Shown in pieces: positions 32,215-32,421 of a DNA stretch of 32,421 nt. A program made the position numbers and the translations under genes. Below the pieces are notes generated by a model. The model had not been told where the DNA came from and ran no database searches. It worked only from the letters and a program-made list of their open reading frames with translations. The stretch lies in NCBI GenBank assembly GCA_947599825.1, contig CANQFS010000017.1:1-32421 (forward strand). Reading direction: 5' to 3'. Origin of the DNA: an uncultured Clostridia bacterium (lineage in GTDB: Bacteria; Bacillota; Clostridia; TANB77; CAG-508). Every line of letters starts with the position of its first letter. Within the stretch, counting starts at the first letter, position 1.

Positions 32215-32421
32215 TTATATAGTATGAAAGTTTTCTTTGAAAAACATATGTGATATTTTGTCGAAATTTTACGATGAAAAGTTCTTGCTTTTTATGTGAA
32301 GTCATGATTTAATAACTTTATTAGATTACATAAAATTACCATATTATTTAACAATAATTTAAAAGAAATAATATATTTTTAAAATTATTATTTCAATTTA
32401 ATATAAATTTTTTTCTAATTT
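32215..32421. other. AT-rich right end, no feature seen
   Basis: About 200 bp of AT-rich sequence with no open frame, promoter pair or repeat that I can support. Confidence 0.6.

Overview
The window comes from a low-GC, spore-forming member of the Clostridia, probably an uncultured gut-type lineage. The grounds are AT-rich DNA with A-ending codons, strong Shine-Dalgarno sites, a sleB-ypeB spore-germination pair, an alpha/beta-type small acid-soluble spore protein, UgtP-like lipid glycosylation, VanW/G5 surface proteins and several pilin-like secreted proteins. I cannot fix a genus. No rRNA and no intact transposase are present, and there is one tRNA (Arg-TCT).

Layout. 1-2415: the first codons of a minus-strand gene, then a large minus-strand VanW/G5 envelope protein. 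2555-4269: the first of four pilin-like surface-protein genes. 4459-7000: M18 aminopeptidase and two overlapping hypotheticals that may be one gene split at an A9 run. 7078-10222 (minus strand): a small GC-elevated orphan, a HEPN/MNT pair with palindromes at its promoter, tRNA-Arg, yhbY and a UgtP-like glycosyltransferase. 10664-13470: sleB, ypeB and a SASP gene. 13576-16532: murF and ddl. 16768-19700: two tandem pilin-like genes with the same 666-bp 5' portion and divergent C-termini. 19836-21080: a decayed replication-initiator-type gene and a type III toxin-antitoxin locus of the CptIN kind. 21522-25707: a DnaJ-like protein, two unknown proteins and a VirD4-like ATPase with a frameshift inside Walker A. 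25905-27964: a pilin-like N-terminus fused to six RCC1 repeats. 28260-31435: a YhaO/YhaN (SbcD/SbcC-like) pair. The window ends with a small hypothetical gene.

Three things stand out. First, a promoter, two about 47-nt RNA repeats with a covarying pseudoknot, a terminator and a toxin gene form a complete CptIN-type system. Second, the four pilin-like genes at 2656, 16867, 18426 and 26000 share an upstream block at exactly the same distance from the -35 box, so they look like one regulon. Third, three of those four proteins end in FGE/C-type-lectin-like domains. In the tandem pair the last ~140 nt are GC-elevated and rich in NNC/NNT codons, as expected of diversity-generating retroelement variable regions. 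No reverse transcriptase or template repeat lies in the window, so that reading is inference.

Intergenic spaces carry families of short GGGAC/CCTTTGGGG repeats that often fold as hairpins behind genes, plus strongly A-rich low-complexity DNA.
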